Assembly: GCF_900169505.1 (NCBI RefSeq)
Contig: NZ_LT827021.1
Coordinates: 1,798,001-1,862,000 of the forward strand
From: Arabiibacter massiliensis
GTDB lineage: Bacteria; Actinomycetota; Coriobacteriia; Coriobacteriales; Eggerthellaceae
DNA: 64,000 bases
Reading direction: 5' to 3'
Every line of letters starts with the position of its first letter. The first letter of the stretch is position 1. The translations under genes and the position numbers were made by a program. Shown in pieces: positions 1 through 8,237 of this stretch. The notes below the pieces were generated by a model. It made no database searches and was not told where the DNA came from. It saw only the letters and a list, made by a program, of their open reading frames with translations.

Positions 1-699
1 CGTGTCGATCATGTCGTCGTTCAGGATGCACACCTTGTCGGTCACGTCGCCGATGAGCGCCGTGATCTCGGCCTGGTTATGCTTCGGGCGGTCCTTGTGC
101 ATGATGGCGATGTCGCAGTCCAGCATGGTGGAGAACTTCTTGGCGGCCTTCGCGCGGCCCACGTCGGGCGACACGACGCACAAACGCTCCTTGTCCAGCC
201 CCATGTTCTTGAAGTAGTCCACGAAGATGGGCATGGCCGTCATGTGGTTCACCGGCAGGTCGAAGAAGCCCTGGATGGCGTCCTGGTGCAGATCGATGGT
301 GATGACGTTGTCCACCCCCGCCGCGGCCAGCAGGTCGGCCACCAGCTTGGCGGTGATGGGCTCGCGCGGCGCGGCCTTGCGGTCCTGGCGAGCGTAACCG
401 TAGTGCGCGACCACGGCCGACACGCTGCGGGCCGAGGCGCGCTTGGCGGCGTCGGTCATGATGAGCAGCTCCATGAGCGCGTCGTTCACGTCGTAGCGCC
501 CGCCGCTGCACACCGACTGGATGAGGAACACGTCGGCGCCGCGCACGCTCTCCTGGTAGCGCGCGTAGATCTCGCCGTTGGCGAACTGCTCCAGCTTCAC
601 GTTGCCGAGCGATGCGTTCAGCTCGCGGGCGATCTCGTCGGCGAGGCCGGGATTGACCGACCCCGAGAACAGGGCCATGCTCTTCTGCACTTCCGTCAT
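1..699 (-). CDS. prs: Ribose-phosphate pyrophosphokinase, 3' end cut by window edge
   Basis: Makes PRPP from ribose 5-phosphate and ATP for nucleotide, histidine and tryptophan synthesis in the cytoplasm. The first 233 codons are present; the frame runs off the window at base 1. The N-terminus MTEVQKSMALFSG is followed by FANGEIYARYQESVRG and by the conserved HYGYARQDRK segment near residue 105. ITIDLHQDAIQGFF (metal and ATP contacts) and a VVSPDVGRAK segment follow; all are family hallmarks. The ATG at 699 is the only start that keeps the normal N-terminus. glmU lies upstream on the same strand. In many bacteria glmU and prs are adjacent; here a toxin-antitoxin pair on the other strand separates them. 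Confidence 0.95.
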   Translation of the reverse strand, partial: MTEVQKSMALFSGSVNPGLADEIARELNASLGNVKLEQFANGEIYARYQESVRGADVFLIQSVCSGGRYDVNDALMELLIMTDAAKRASARSVSAVVAHYGYARQDRKAAPREPITAKLVADLLAAAGVDNVITIDLHQDAIQGFFDLPVNHMTAMPIFVDYFKNMGLDKERLCVVSPDVGRAKAAKKFSTMLDCDIAIMHKDRPKHNQAEITALIGDVTDKVCILNDDMIDT

Positions 700-765
700 T
701 GCGTGCGCTCCTTCGCGTTTCCCCGGGTCGCCGCGCCCCGCAGCGTCCCCCCGTGTCTGCGCACT

Positions 766-771
766 ATTGTA
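766..771 (-). promoter_or_regulatory. Candidate -10 box of prs
   Basis: On the minus strand the sequence reads TACAAT, about 65 bases before the prs start. No convincing -35 box was found, so this rests on the -10 match alone. Confidence 0.35.
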
Positions 772-872
772 TCCGCAGACGATGCGCCCGCACAGGCAAA
801 ACCGACGCTTCTACGCAGATTGAGCGTAAGGAATCGGCGGCGCTTTCCGCGCCCCTTGCACTGCTGATTGTG

Positions 873-885
873 CTATACTGTATAG
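873..885 (+). promoter_or_regulatory. Extended -10 promoter overlapping a palindromic operator
   Basis: TGCTATACT (extended -10, 871-879) lies 26 bases before the antitoxin start. It overlaps the perfect inverted repeat CTATAC-T-GTATAG (873-885). RelB/DinJ-type antitoxins usually repress their own promoter by binding such palindromes, so this is the likely autoregulatory operator. A good ribosome binding site (GGAGGA, 896-901) follows. Confidence 0.65.
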
Positions 886-905
886 CCAGAAGATCGGAGG
901 AGCAC

Positions 906-1280
906 ATGGCATCAGACACCGTGCAGATGAACACGCGCATCGGGCGCGCGCTCAAGGACAACGGCGACGCGGCGCTCGAGCGGGCGGGCTACTCGCCCTC
1001 GCAGGCGGTCCGCAAGCTGTGGGAGTTCGCCGCGCGCAACGCGCACAACCCGCGCGCCATCCAGAACCTGCTCGAGGATGAGGACGAAGCGGCCCGCAGC
1101 GAAGCCGAAGAGGAGCGCGCGCGAAGGCGGGAGGTCGCCCTCAGAGGGGCGAACATCATGGCCGAAGCGTACGAACGGCTTGGAATCACGCCTTCGGACT
1201 GGACGAAGAACGCGTCCTACGAAGAGATGCGCGACTACGCCCTGCTCGAGCGCCTTAGGGAACGGGGCCTCGATGGCTAG
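906..1280 (+). CDS. RelB/DinJ-family antitoxin
   Basis: A 124-residue protein. The N-terminal segment (about residues 1-45, VQMNTRIGRALKDNGDAALERAGYSPSQAVRKLWEFAARN) has the ribbon-helix-helix pattern of RelB/DinJ antitoxins: a short beta strand and then a helix in which a polar face recognises the operator. The middle (about 55-85) is strongly charged and helical. The C-terminal part probably wraps the toxin. It overlaps the PIN gene by 8 bases, so the pair is translationally coupled. RelB-type DNA-binding domains are more often paired with RelE toxins; a PIN partner is a less common combination. The ATG at 906 is preceded by GGAGGA at the correct distance. Confidence 0.75.
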   Translation: MASDTVQMNTRIGRALKDNGDAALERAGYSPSQAVRKLWEFAARNAHNPRAIQNLLEDEDEAARSEAEEERARRREVALRGANIMAEAYERLGITPSDWTKNASYEEMRDYALLERLRERGLDG

Positions 1281-1770
1281 CCAACAGTCCACCCTTCTCG
1301 TCGACACGAACGTCTGGCTCGACTATTATCTGCCCAACAGGCCAGGACACGCCGAGGCGCTCTCATTCATACTGTTCGCATACGAGCACGGTTATCCGTT
1401 GCTGTACCCTGCCGCCATCGTCAAAGACGTGTTCTACCTTACCGCGAACGCATTCAAGCGCGATATGCGCAACGAGACAGGCACGCTCACCGAACGCGAC
1501 GCGGCGGCGGCATCGGCAGGAGCTTGGGGATGCGTGCTCCACCTGCGCGAGCAGGCCACCGCCGTGGGTGCCGACGAGTCGGATTTGTGGATGGCGTGCA
1601 AGCTGCGCAGCGTCCATAACGACCTGGAGGACAACCTGATCGTGGCCGCCGCCGAGCGCGCGAGCGCGACGTACCTGATCACCAACGACGAGGCTCTCAT
1701 CAAGCACTCCCCCGTCGCCGCCCTCACCCCCAGCGACGCCCTCGCACTGCTGCAAGCCAAAATGGCATAA
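1273..1770 (+). CDS. PIN-domain toxin (VapC-like ribonuclease)
   Basis: A 165-residue protein that starts inside the antitoxin gene. LLVDTNVWLDYYL places the first PIN acidic residue at Asp11, with Asp17 nearby. A further acidic pair appears in the segment DLEDNLIVAAAER, and ATYLITNDEALI near the C-terminus supplies the last conserved Asp. These are the Mg-binding residues of PIN RNases. Known PIN toxins cleave tRNA or rRNA and are held inactive by the cognate antitoxin. The stop codon lies inside a palindrome that probably ends transcription. The target cannot be read from sequence. Confidence 0.8.
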   Translation: MASQQSTLLVDTNVWLDYYLPNRPGHAEALSFILFAYEHGYPLLYPAAIVKDVFYLTANAFKRDMRNETGTLTERDAAAASAGAWGCVLHLREQATAVGADESDLWMACKLRSVHNDLEDNLIVAAAERASATYLITNDEALIKHSPVAALTPSDALALLQAKMA

Positions 1771-1796
1771 AAGGGGACAGTCCCCTTTTATGCCAT
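1762..1796. repeat. Palindromic repeat of the GGGGACAGTCCCC family, bidirectional terminator
   Basis: GGCATAAAAGGGGAC, one base, then GTCCCCTTTTATGCC forms a perfect 15-bp stem. It lies between the convergent toxin gene and glmU and contains the toxin stop codon. A nearly identical copy is at 48584-48614. A relative with different outer bases is at 48540-48570 and 63059-63089. Confidence 0.8.
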
Positions 1797-1797
1797 T

Positions 1798-3177
1798 CTA
1801 CCCCTCGGCTTGCTGGGCGCGCTTCTTGGCGGCCCAGCCGGGGATCTCGCGGTGGTCGGGGCGCGTGAGGGCGAGCGCGTCGGGGGCGACGTCCTTCGTG
1901 ATGCACGAGCCCGCGCCCACGACGGCGCCCGCGCCGATGCTCACCGGAGCCACCATCATAGTGTCGCTGCCGATGAACGCGCCGTCGCCGATGACGGTGG
2001 CGTGCTTCTTCTTGCCGTCGTAGTTGCAGGTGATGGAGCCGGCCCCGATGTTCACGTCCTCGCCGATGGTGGTGTCGCCGATATAGGACAGGTGCGGCAC
2101 CTTCGAGCCCTTGCCCACCGTGGACTTCTTGATCTCCACGTGCGTGCCGGCCTTCGCGCCCTCGCACAGGTGCGCGGCCGGGCGCAGGTAGGCGCGCGGG
2201 CCGCACGTGGCGCCGTCGTCGATGCGCGCCTCCACGGCCACCGTCTCGTCCACGACGCAGCCGCGTCCCACCACGGTGTCGGTCAAGCGCGAGTTCGGGC
2301 CGATCACGCTGTCCTCCCCCACGCTCGTGGAGCCCATGAGGAACGTCTGCGGCAGCAGCTCCACATCCTGCTCGAGCACCACGTCGGGCCCGATCCACAC
2401 CTGATCGGGGTCGGTCATGGTCACGCCGCCCGCCATGTGCGCGGCGTTGATGCGGCGCTGCAAGTGCTTGGTGGCCTCGGCCAGCTGCGCGCGCGAGTTC
2501 ACGCCCAGGCACTCGGACGCGTCGTCGGTGACGAGCGCGAGCACGGGCCGCCCCGCGTTGCGGCAGATCTCCAGCACGTCGGTGAGGTAGAACTCACCCT
2601 GCGCGTTGTCGTTGCCCACCTGGGCAAGCGCGTCGAACAGCGCACGGGCGTCGAAGCAGTAGAACCCGGAGTTGCACTCGCGCAGCGCCGCCTCCTCGGG
2701 CGAGGCGTCCTTCTGCTCCACGATGCGCGCCACCGCGCCGTCGGCGTCGCGCACGATGCGCCCGTAGCCGAAGGGGTTCTCAAGCTCCATCGTGAGCACC
2801 ACCACGGCCGCGTCGGCCTCCTCGCGCGCCCGCACGAGCCGCGCGATGGTGTCCGGCGTGATGAGCGGCGAGTCGCCCGAGAGCACCACAAGCGAGCCGT
2901 CGAAGTCCGCCAGCGCCTCGGCGCACACGAGCACCGCGCCCGCCGTGCCGTTCTGCGACTCCTGCACCGCCACGGCCGTGTCGGCCTCCACCAGGGGAAT
3001 CACCTGCTCGCGCGCATGCCCCACCACCGACACCACGCGCTCCACGCCGGCCTCGCGCGCCGCGTCCACCACCCAGCGGACGAGGGGCTTGCCCAGTATC
3101 TGGTGGGCCACCTTGGGCTTCTTGGACTTCATGCGGGTGCCCGCCCCAGCGGCGAGAACGATGGCGGCAGCTTCCAT
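1798..3177 (-). CDS. glmU: Bifunctional UDP-N-acetylglucosamine pyrophosphorylase / glucosamine-1-phosphate acetyltransferase
   Basis: Makes UDP-GlcNAc for peptidoglycan in the cytoplasm. It is 459 residues, full length. The nucleotidyltransferase signature LAAGAGTRMKSKKPK is at 8-22, QNGTAGAV binds the uridine nucleotide near residue 75, and LSGDSPLI follows. From about residue 250 the left-handed beta-helix repeats begin (IGPDVVLE, VIGPNSRL). They include the acetyltransferase active-site region with HLSYIGDTTIGEDVNIGAGSITCNYDGKKKH. The C-terminal tail HREIPGWAAKKR is typical. The ATG at 3177 gives the standard N-terminus MEAAAIVLAAG. Confidence 0.97.
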   Translation of the reverse strand: MEAAAIVLAAGAGTRMKSKKPKVAHQILGKPLVRWVVDAAREAGVERVVSVVGHAREQVIPLVEADTAVAVQESQNGTAGAVLVCAEALADFDGSLVVLSGDSPLITPDTIARLVRAREEADAAVVVLTMELENPFGYGRIVRDADGAVARIVEQKDASPEEAALRECNSGFYCFDARALFDALAQVGNDNAQGEFYLTDVLEICRNAGRPVLALVTDDASECLGVNSRAQLAEATKHLQRRINAAHMAGGVTMTDPDQVWIGPDVVLEQDVELLPQTFLMGSTSVGEDSVIGPNSRLTDTVVGRGCVVDETVAVEARIDDGATCGPRAYLRPAAHLCEGAKAGTHVEIKKSTVGKGSKVPHLSYIGDTTIGEDVNIGAGSITCNYDGKKKHATVIGDGAFIGSDTMMVAPVSIGAGAVVGAGSCITKDVAPDALALTRPDHREIPGWAAKKRAQQAEG

Positions 3178-3215
3178 GGCGTATCCTTCGCTCGAACAAC
3201 GTTTCACGGCCGTAA

Positions 3216-3221
3216 AGTATA
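3216..3221 (-). promoter_or_regulatory. Candidate -10 box of glmU
   Basis: TATACT on the minus strand, about 40 bases before the glmU start. The -35 region is weak. Confidence 0.4.
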
Positions 3222-3275
3222 GCGCAGGCTCCGCGCCGCACGTCCGAATCTCACGGAGATGCCACGCGCGAGCGC

Positions 3276-5084
3276 CTATTCCCGCTTGCCAGGCCCGTCG
3301 TCCTTGCCGCCGGACATGCCCTCGGCGTCTTCGCCCTCGCGGCGAAGGGCCTGCTCGCCCTCGCGCCGCAGCACCTCCTCCACCCCGTTGAGCGGCGGCT
3401 CGCCGGCGTTCTCGCGGAACTCCTGCTGCACCTTCTGCAGGATGTCCTCCTCGCCTTCCTCGCGCAGTACGCGCACCACCTCGTCGCGCACGGCCTCGCG
3501 CACGTCCTGGATGGAGCCGCCGCCCAAAAGGCCGCTCTCGCCCAGGTTCACCTCGATCTCGAAGATGCCGTCGCGGCGGCGGGCCGCGTCGATCTGCTGC
3601 CTGATGCCGGGATCCTGCAGATCGCGCAGGATGTCCTCGATGTCGCGCACGGCCTCGCTGTCGGCGGTCTGCAGGCTCTCCACGTCGTCGCCCGGGGTGG
3701 ACAGGTACGCCACGCCGCGCTTCTGCGCCGCTTTGGCCTGTAGCAACAGGAATCCGAAGCCGATGACGCCCGCCAGAAGCGACGCCGCCAGGATGCCGAG
3801 CTTCGCCGTGGCCACGTGCAACTCGTCGGTGAACGCGAGGTTCGCCACGAAGATGGCCATCGTGAAGCCCACGCCGCCCAGGATGGACGCGCCCAGCATA
3901 TGGAACCAGTTCACGTTCTCGGGCAGCGAGGCCAGCTTCGTCTTCACCACGGCGAAGCTCATCAGCATGATGCCGAGCGGCTTGCCCAGCAGAAGGCCCA
4001 GAAGCACGCCGTAGAGCACCGGGTCGGAGAGCATCGCGCCCACGTCCATGCCGGCGAAGCTCACGTCGGCGTTGGTGAGCGCGAACAGCGGCAGGATGCC
4101 GAAGTACACCCACGGGTACAGCCGGTGCTCGAGGCGCGTCGCGGGCGGCACCACCTGGCGCGCCACGCGGCTCAGGTCCTGCACCGTCTCGATGTAGTCG
4201 CCCTGCGCGATGACCGGCGTCTCGGGCTGGAAGGCGGCGCGAGCCTCGCGCACCTTCTTGCCCGACCAGTCGATGAAGCCCTTCAGGTTCACGCGCGAGC
4301 CCGACGGGATGACGAACGCCAGCAGCACGCCGGCGATGGTGGAGTGCACGCCCGACATGAACACGCAGTACCACAGCACGCCGCCCATCAGCAGATACGG
4401 GATGAGCGAGTAGATATGGTTGCGGTTCATCAGCACGAGGGCCACCAGCACCACCGCCGCCGCGCCCAGCCAGAACGGCGAGGGGCTGTGGCCGTAGAAG
4501 ACGGCGATCACGAGGATGGCGATGATGTCGTCGGCCACGGCGAGCGTGCTCAAAAACACGCGCACGCCGCTGGGCACGCGGGTGCCCAGAAGCGCCAGGA
4601 TACCGAGCGCGAACGCGATGTCGGTGGCGGTGGGCACGCCCCAGCCGTGCGCGGTGTCGGGGTTGGAGGCGTTGAACACCAGGTAGATGGCGATGGGTAC
4701 GATCACGCCGCCCACGGCCGCCATGATGGGCAGCAGCGCCTGGCGGATGTTCGTGAGCTCGCCCACCGTGAGCTCGTACTTCACCTCAAGGCCTACCAGC
4801 AGGAAGAAGATGGCCATGAACACATCGTTGATGACGTGCGCGAGCGACATGTCGGCTTTGGCGTCGCCGAAGAAGATGCCCACCTCGGTGTGCCAGAACC
4901 CGAGGAACGCCTCGTACGCGCCCGTGTTGGCCACGATGAGCGCCACCACGGCGGCGAGCAGCATGGCACCGGCCGCCTTCGTCGAGGAGTGGGTGAACTG
5001 GATGAGCTTCTTGTATCGCGCCTGGTGGCCCTGCACTTCCGCGATGAAGATGCGATGGCTGCCGTCGTTCTTCGTTTCCGTCAT
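3276..5084 (-). CDS. nhaA: Na+/H+ antiporter NhaA with a long C-terminal extension
   Basis: Exchanges cytoplasmic Na+ for protons in the membrane. The first 440 or so residues are a normal NhaA with about 12 membrane segments. The transport-site Asp pair is seen as VADDIIAIL (Asp185, Asp186), and PTATDIAFALGIL carries the conserved Asp155. GLEVKYELTVGEL and FMAIFFLLVGLE are further family segments. Typical NhaA ends near residue 390-430; here about 160 extra hydrophilic residues follow. They are rich in Glu, Arg and Asp, with likely helical stretches such as VREAVRDEVVRVLREEGEEDILQKV. That tail would be cytoplasmic; its function is unknown. Confidence 0.95.
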   Translation of the reverse strand: MTETKNDGSHRIFIAEVQGHQARYKKLIQFTHSSTKAAGAMLLAAVVALIVANTGAYEAFLGFWHTEVGIFFGDAKADMSLAHVINDVFMAIFFLLVGLEVKYELTVGELTNIRQALLPIMAAVGGVIVPIAIYLVFNASNPDTAHGWGVPTATDIAFALGILALLGTRVPSGVRVFLSTLAVADDIIAILVIAVFYGHSPSPFWLGAAAVVLVALVLMNRNHIYSLIPYLLMGGVLWYCVFMSGVHSTIAGVLLAFVIPSGSRVNLKGFIDWSGKKVREARAAFQPETPVIAQGDYIETVQDLSRVARQVVPPATRLEHRLYPWVYFGILPLFALTNADVSFAGMDVGAMLSDPVLYGVLLGLLLGKPLGIMLMSFAVVKTKLASLPENVNWFHMLGASILGGVGFTMAIFVANLAFTDELHVATAKLGILAASLLAGVIGFGFLLLQAKAAQKRGVAYLSTPGDDVESLQTADSEAVRDIEDILRDLQDPGIRQQIDAARRRDGIFEIEVNLGESGLLGGGSIQDVREAVRDEVVRVLREEGEEDILQKVQQEFRENAGEPPLNGVEEVLRREGEQALRREGEDAEGMSGGKDDGPGKRE

Positions 5085-5425
5085 GCGCGCCCTATCTGCG
5101 AGCGGGAGGCGCGGGGCCGCCCGTCATGGTCGGTTGCTCGAAGCGCGGCTCGACCGGGTTCCGGCGGGCGCGCAGTTCGGCATATTATCCCCTATCAACC
5201 CGAGACGTTCGCCTAACTGTTACACGTTTTTAAACCGATTTCACAACACGAGGCAAAATGCACGGCCAAAACATGACGATTTGCGCTATCCTGTACCTAT
5301 CAGCTTAGACGTGAGGAGTCGTCTTGGAAGGTGAGCGAGAGGCATAGAATCTCCGCCCGCGCGACCTGGGTCGACGATTGCGATTGAGCTGTTTTTTATT
5401 CGCTACGAGGTAAGAGGTGATCGCT
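5085..5425. other. Intergenic region between divergent nhaA and hpf
   Basis: About 340 bases holding the divergent promoters. A TATCCT (near 5289) could serve as a -10 for a long hpf leader, but no clear -35 box, hairpin or small gene was found. The last stretch before hpf carries the ribosome binding site GAGGTGA (5414-5420). Confidence 0.4.
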
Positions 5426-6007
5426 ATGAGCATTACCGTCACCGGACGCAAAATGCCTGTAACCGATGCACTGCGTCAGTACGCCGAGGAGAAGATCGGC
5501 AACTCCATGAAGGTCATGGACATCGACCCGCTGGTAGCCGAGGTCGTGCTCTACGTTGAGAAGAACCCCGCGAACCCCCGCCCCGCCTGCTGCGAGGTCA
5601 CGCTTCGCACGAAGGGCCACATCGTGCGCGTGGAGGAATGCGAGGAGGACATGTACGCCGCTATCGACGTGTCGGCCGCCAAGGTGGTTCGCCAGCTGCG
5701 CAAGTACAAGACCAAGGTCATCGACCGCAAGCTGCGCGCCGCCGACGAGACCATCCGCATCGAGCCGGGCCCGGTGGGCGAGCTGGACGTGGACGGGCTC
5801 ATGCAGGAGCTCGCGGCCGACGACGAGGTCGTGCGCGTGAAGAAGATCGCCTTCGAGCCGCTCACCGAGGAGGAGGCGCTCGTGAAGATCGACCTTCTGG
5901 GCCACGACTTCTTCGCCTACACCGATCGCGACTCCGGCCTGGTGAACGTGCTCTATCGCCGCGACGACGGCGGCTACGGCCTGCTCATGCAGACTGAAGA
6001 GGCGTAA
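5426..6007 (+). CDS. hpf: Long-form ribosome hibernation promoting factor
   Basis: Binds the 30S subunit and drives 70S pairing into inactive 100S dimers in slow-growing cells. It is 193 residues, the long type. The N-terminal S30AE domain is about 1-105 (ITVTGRKMPVTDALRQYAEEKIGN at its start). The C-terminal dimerisation domain is about 130-185, seen as VRVKKIAFEPLTEEEALVKIDLLGHDFFAYTDRDSGLVNVLYRR with the family sequence FFAYTD. A GTG lies 9 bases earlier, but GAGGTGA is correctly spaced only for the ATG at 5426. acpP follows 32 bases downstream and may be cotranscribed. Confidence 0.95.
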   Translation: MSITVTGRKMPVTDALRQYAEEKIGNSMKVMDIDPLVAEVVLYVEKNPANPRPACCEVTLRTKGHIVRVEECEEDMYAAIDVSAAKVVRQLRKYKTKVIDRKLRAADETIRIEPGPVGELDVDGLMQELAADDEVVRVKKIAFEPLTEEEALVKIDLLGHDFFAYTDRDSGLVNVLYRRDDGGYGLLMQTEEA

Positions 6008-6039
6008 AAAAGGGCGCACTGCCGAAGAAAGGAAGGCCC

Positions 6040-6258
6040 ATGGCCACCATCGACACCATCAAGAACATCCTCGAGGAGAACCTCGACATCGACCCCGCCA
6101 CCGTGGAGGAGTCGTCCACGTTCGAGTCGCTCGGCATCGACTCGCTCGACATGGTGGAGCTCATCTGCGACCTCGAGGAGGCCTGCGAGGTGGACTTCGG
6201 CGAACCCGAGGGCCTGAACACCGTCGGCGACCTCGTGAGCTACATCGACTCGCTGTAA
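6040..6258 (+). CDS. acpP: Acyl carrier protein
   Basis: Carries growing fatty acyl chains on a phosphopantetheine arm during membrane lipid synthesis. It is 72 residues, acidic, with the attachment motif GIDSLDMVEL, whose Ser is about residue 35. The size and four-helix acidic pattern match the family. A purine-rich AAAGGAAGG lies before the ATG. The gene is followed by a nested hairpin and then by a convergent gene. Confidence 0.96.
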   Translation: MATIDTIKNILEENLDIDPATVEESSTFESLGIDSLDMVELICDLEEACEVDFGEPEGLNTVGDLVSYIDSL

Positions 6259-6303
6259 TCCCGTGTGCGCATGCGGCCCGACGTGCCGCATGCTGGACGC
6301 CCG

Positions 6304-6433
6304 TGGACAAAATCGGGCTTCGGGACTGATTTTCAAGACGAAACCCCTGGCGCGAATTCTCGCGACCAGGGGTTTCTTTCATTTGGGATAGGTTAGCGGG
6401 CGAAAAATCAGTCCCGAAGCCCGATTTTGTCCA
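6304..6433. repeat. Nested inverted repeat: 30-bp outer arms around a terminator hairpin
   Basis: The outer arms 6304-6333 and 6404-6433 are a perfect 30-bp inverted repeat (first half TGGACAAAATCGGGC). Inside is a second hairpin, 6341-6376, with stem AAACCCCTGG...CCAGGGGTTT, followed by TTTC. The inner hairpin fits an intrinsic terminator for acpP and, read on the other strand, for the convergent flavoprotein gene. The long perfect outer arms are more than a terminator needs and resemble a small inverted-repeat (MITE-like) insertion. Confidence 0.75.
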
Positions 6434-6453
6434 TGATGCTTCCACTCATCGAA

Positions 6454-6469
6454 TGTTTCACGTGAAACA
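6454..6469. promoter_or_regulatory. parS centromere site (ParB binding)
   Basis: TGTTTCACGTGAAACA is an exact match to the bacterial parS consensus bound by ParB/Spo0J. It is intergenic here and extended to an 18-bp palindrome by flanking A and T. parS sites cluster near the replication origin. Confidence 0.93.
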
Positions 6470-6506
6470 TCCGTGCTGAAATCCCAGTTCTTTCAAAACG
6501 GAGAGG

Positions 6507-8012
6507 CTACGCCAGAGCAGCCTCCGCGGCGTTCTTCCCCGCGAAGCGGCCGGAGGTGTAGGACCAGTTCAGGCCGCAGCCGCCCGCCGGGTAGTCGTCG
6601 TAGATGAACGTGCCGCAGCACACCTCGCCGGCCGCGTACAGGTTGGGGATGGGCTCGCCGGCCGTGTCGAGCACTTTGAACTCGGTGTTCACGCGGTAGC
6701 CGCCGAAGCTGCCGTGCGTGCACACGCCCATGGTGAGCACGTAGTACGGCGCGGTCGTCAGCGGGATGAGGTTCTCGGCCTTCTTCTTGAACTGGGTGTC
6801 CTCGCCGGCGGCCGCCAGCTCGTTGTACGCGTCGAGCGCCGCCTGGGCCGCAGCCCCGTCGATGCCGAGCGCGCTCGCGGCCTCGGCCACCGTCTCGCCC
6901 TTCGCGAACATGCCCTCTTCCAGGCCGAACTCGAACTTCGGACGCAGATCCTCGTTCAGCGCGTCCACCATGGCCTGGTCGTACACCGCATAGAACTTCT
7001 GGTCGTCGAAGTGCGCCACGTCGTAGTAGATGTCGTGCGTCTGGCCGCCCTCGTTGGTGAAGCGCTCGCCGGCCGTGGTGATCCACAGCGCCTGCTTGTT
7101 GATGAGTTTGGACTGGCCGGGCTCCACCGGGCACGCGAGGATGCCGTTCGTGCCGCCGTGGCCCACGTAGTCCGCACCCAGGTCGAGGCCCATCTTGAGG
7201 CCCTCGCCCGTGCAGCCCACGCCCACCTCGGTGTACACGCCCGAGTAGTCGGGGCAGTACTCGTCGATCATGCCCTCGTTGCGGCAGAACCCGCCGGTGG
7301 CCACGATGACGTTCTTGGCGTTGTAACGCACCGTCTCGCCGTTGCCGCGCTTCGCGAGCACGCCGCACACCGCACCGGAATCGTCCACCACGAGCGACTC
7401 CACCGCCGTGCCGAAGTGGAACTCCGCGCCCTTTTCCTGGGCGAACGCCGTCACGGCGCGCAGGGCATCCATGGCGTTATTCACGCAGTTGTGGCCGCGC
7501 TCCACCGTGTCCTTGCCCTTCTTGGACACCTTATCCTTGAACGGCACGCCCAGCTCGCCGACGAGCCAATCGATGGTCTCGCCGAAGTGGTCGGCGCAGA
7601 ACTTCTGCACGTCGTAGTCCAGCTTGTCGCCGCCGCGCGAGAGGAAGTAGTCCAGCAGCCCTGCGGGATCGTCCTCGATGCCGGCGGCCTTCTGCAGCTG
7701 CGTGCCCGCGCCGTAGAACGTGCCGATGGCGAGCGAGCTCGAACCGGCCAGCCACGCCATCTTCTCCACCAGCACCGCCTTCGCGCCCGCAGCCGCCGCC
7801 TGGCCGACCGCCGTCACGCCCGCGCCGCCGCCTCCGAGCACCACCACGTCGTAGTCGAACGTGGCGTGCGCCTCGGCCGCAGCCGCCTGCTGCGTTGTGC
7901 ACCCGAACAGGCTGCCGAGCGCCATCGTGGCCGCGCCGCCCGTGAGCAGCTTCGCGAACTGGCGGCGCGTGAGCTTCGGCTGCGCCGTGTTGATCGTCTT
8001 CGTCTCTTTCAT
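6507..8012 (-). CDS. Tat-exported FAD-dependent reductase, fumarate-reductase/KstD-like lipoprotein
   Basis: A 501-residue flavoprotein of the fumarate reductase/succinate dehydrogenase flavoprotein family. KLTRRQFAKLL (about 13-23) is a twin-arginine signal and LFGC at 35-38 a lipobox, so it is probably exported folded and lipid-anchored. DYDVVVLGGGGAGVTA (53-68) with Glu83 binds the FAD adenosine, and GEVCCGTFIYDDYPAGGCGL near the C-terminus closes the FAD site. No haem or FMN domain is present, so electrons must come from another protein. Such paralogues are abundant in Eggerthellaceae and reduce diverse organic acceptors; the substrate cannot be inferred. The start at 8012 was chosen because it begins just before the signal; an in-frame ATG 60 bases upstream would add a charged, unlikely leader. 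A membrane LuxR regulator is divergent. Confidence 0.88.
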   Translation of the reverse strand: MKETKTINTAQPKLTRRQFAKLLTGGAATMALGSLFGCTTQQAAAAEAHATFDYDVVVLGGGGAGVTAVGQAAAAGAKAVLVEKMAWLAGSSSLAIGTFYGAGTQLQKAAGIEDDPAGLLDYFLSRGGDKLDYDVQKFCADHFGETIDWLVGELGVPFKDKVSKKGKDTVERGHNCVNNAMDALRAVTAFAQEKGAEFHFGTAVESLVVDDSGAVCGVLAKRGNGETVRYNAKNVIVATGGFCRNEGMIDEYCPDYSGVYTEVGVGCTGEGLKMGLDLGADYVGHGGTNGILACPVEPGQSKLINKQALWITTAGERFTNEGGQTHDIYYDVAHFDDQKFYAVYDQAMVDALNEDLRPKFEFGLEEGMFAKGETVAEAASALGIDGAAAQAALDAYNELAAAGEDTQFKKKAENLIPLTTAPYYVLTMGVCTHGSFGGYRVNTEFKVLDTAGEPIPNLYAAGEVCCGTFIYDDYPAGGCGLNWSYTSGRFAGKNAAEAALA

Positions 8013-8101
8013 GTCCTGTCCCTTCCTCCCTGTGCCGCGTTCCCGCTGCGGCTCCCGTTTCGATGCCCTCACTTTAGATGGCTCCTGACGTGCGAAGAAG
8101 C

Positions 8102-8152
8102 CACCTTCCGGGTGAAACGGAAGCGCGAGGCGGGCAATTCACCCGGAAGGTG
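8102..8152. promoter_or_regulatory. 15-bp inverted repeat, candidate operator for LuxR regulator no. 1
   Basis: CACCTTCCGGGTGAA (8102-8116) and its perfect reverse complement (8138-8152) lie in the shared promoter region of the flavoprotein and the regulator, with centres 36 bp apart. A possible flavoprotein -10 (TCTAAA, minus strand, 8073-8078) would put the nearer arm at about -43, a usual place for LuxR-type activation. The promoter assignment is inference. Confidence 0.7.
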
Positions 8153-8186
8153 TGAGGGTGTTGGCAAGCGGATGGACGCGCTCGTA

Positions 8187-8192
8187 TATAAT
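8187..8192 (+). promoter_or_regulatory. -10 box of LuxR regulator no. 1
   Basis: TATAAT, 45 bases before the start codon. A TTGGCA at 8161-8166 is a poor -35 because the spacer is 20 bases. Confidence 0.5.
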
Positions 8193-8237
8193 GTGCGCGT
8201 AAGAGCAATCCCCTGCACCCGAGGAAACGAGCAGCCC

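Noticed and set aside
6714-8237. A longer start for LuxR no. 1 reaching far upstream
   Set aside because: The extra part lies antisense to the flavoprotein gene and is low-complexity; the ATG at 8238 begins the membrane domain.
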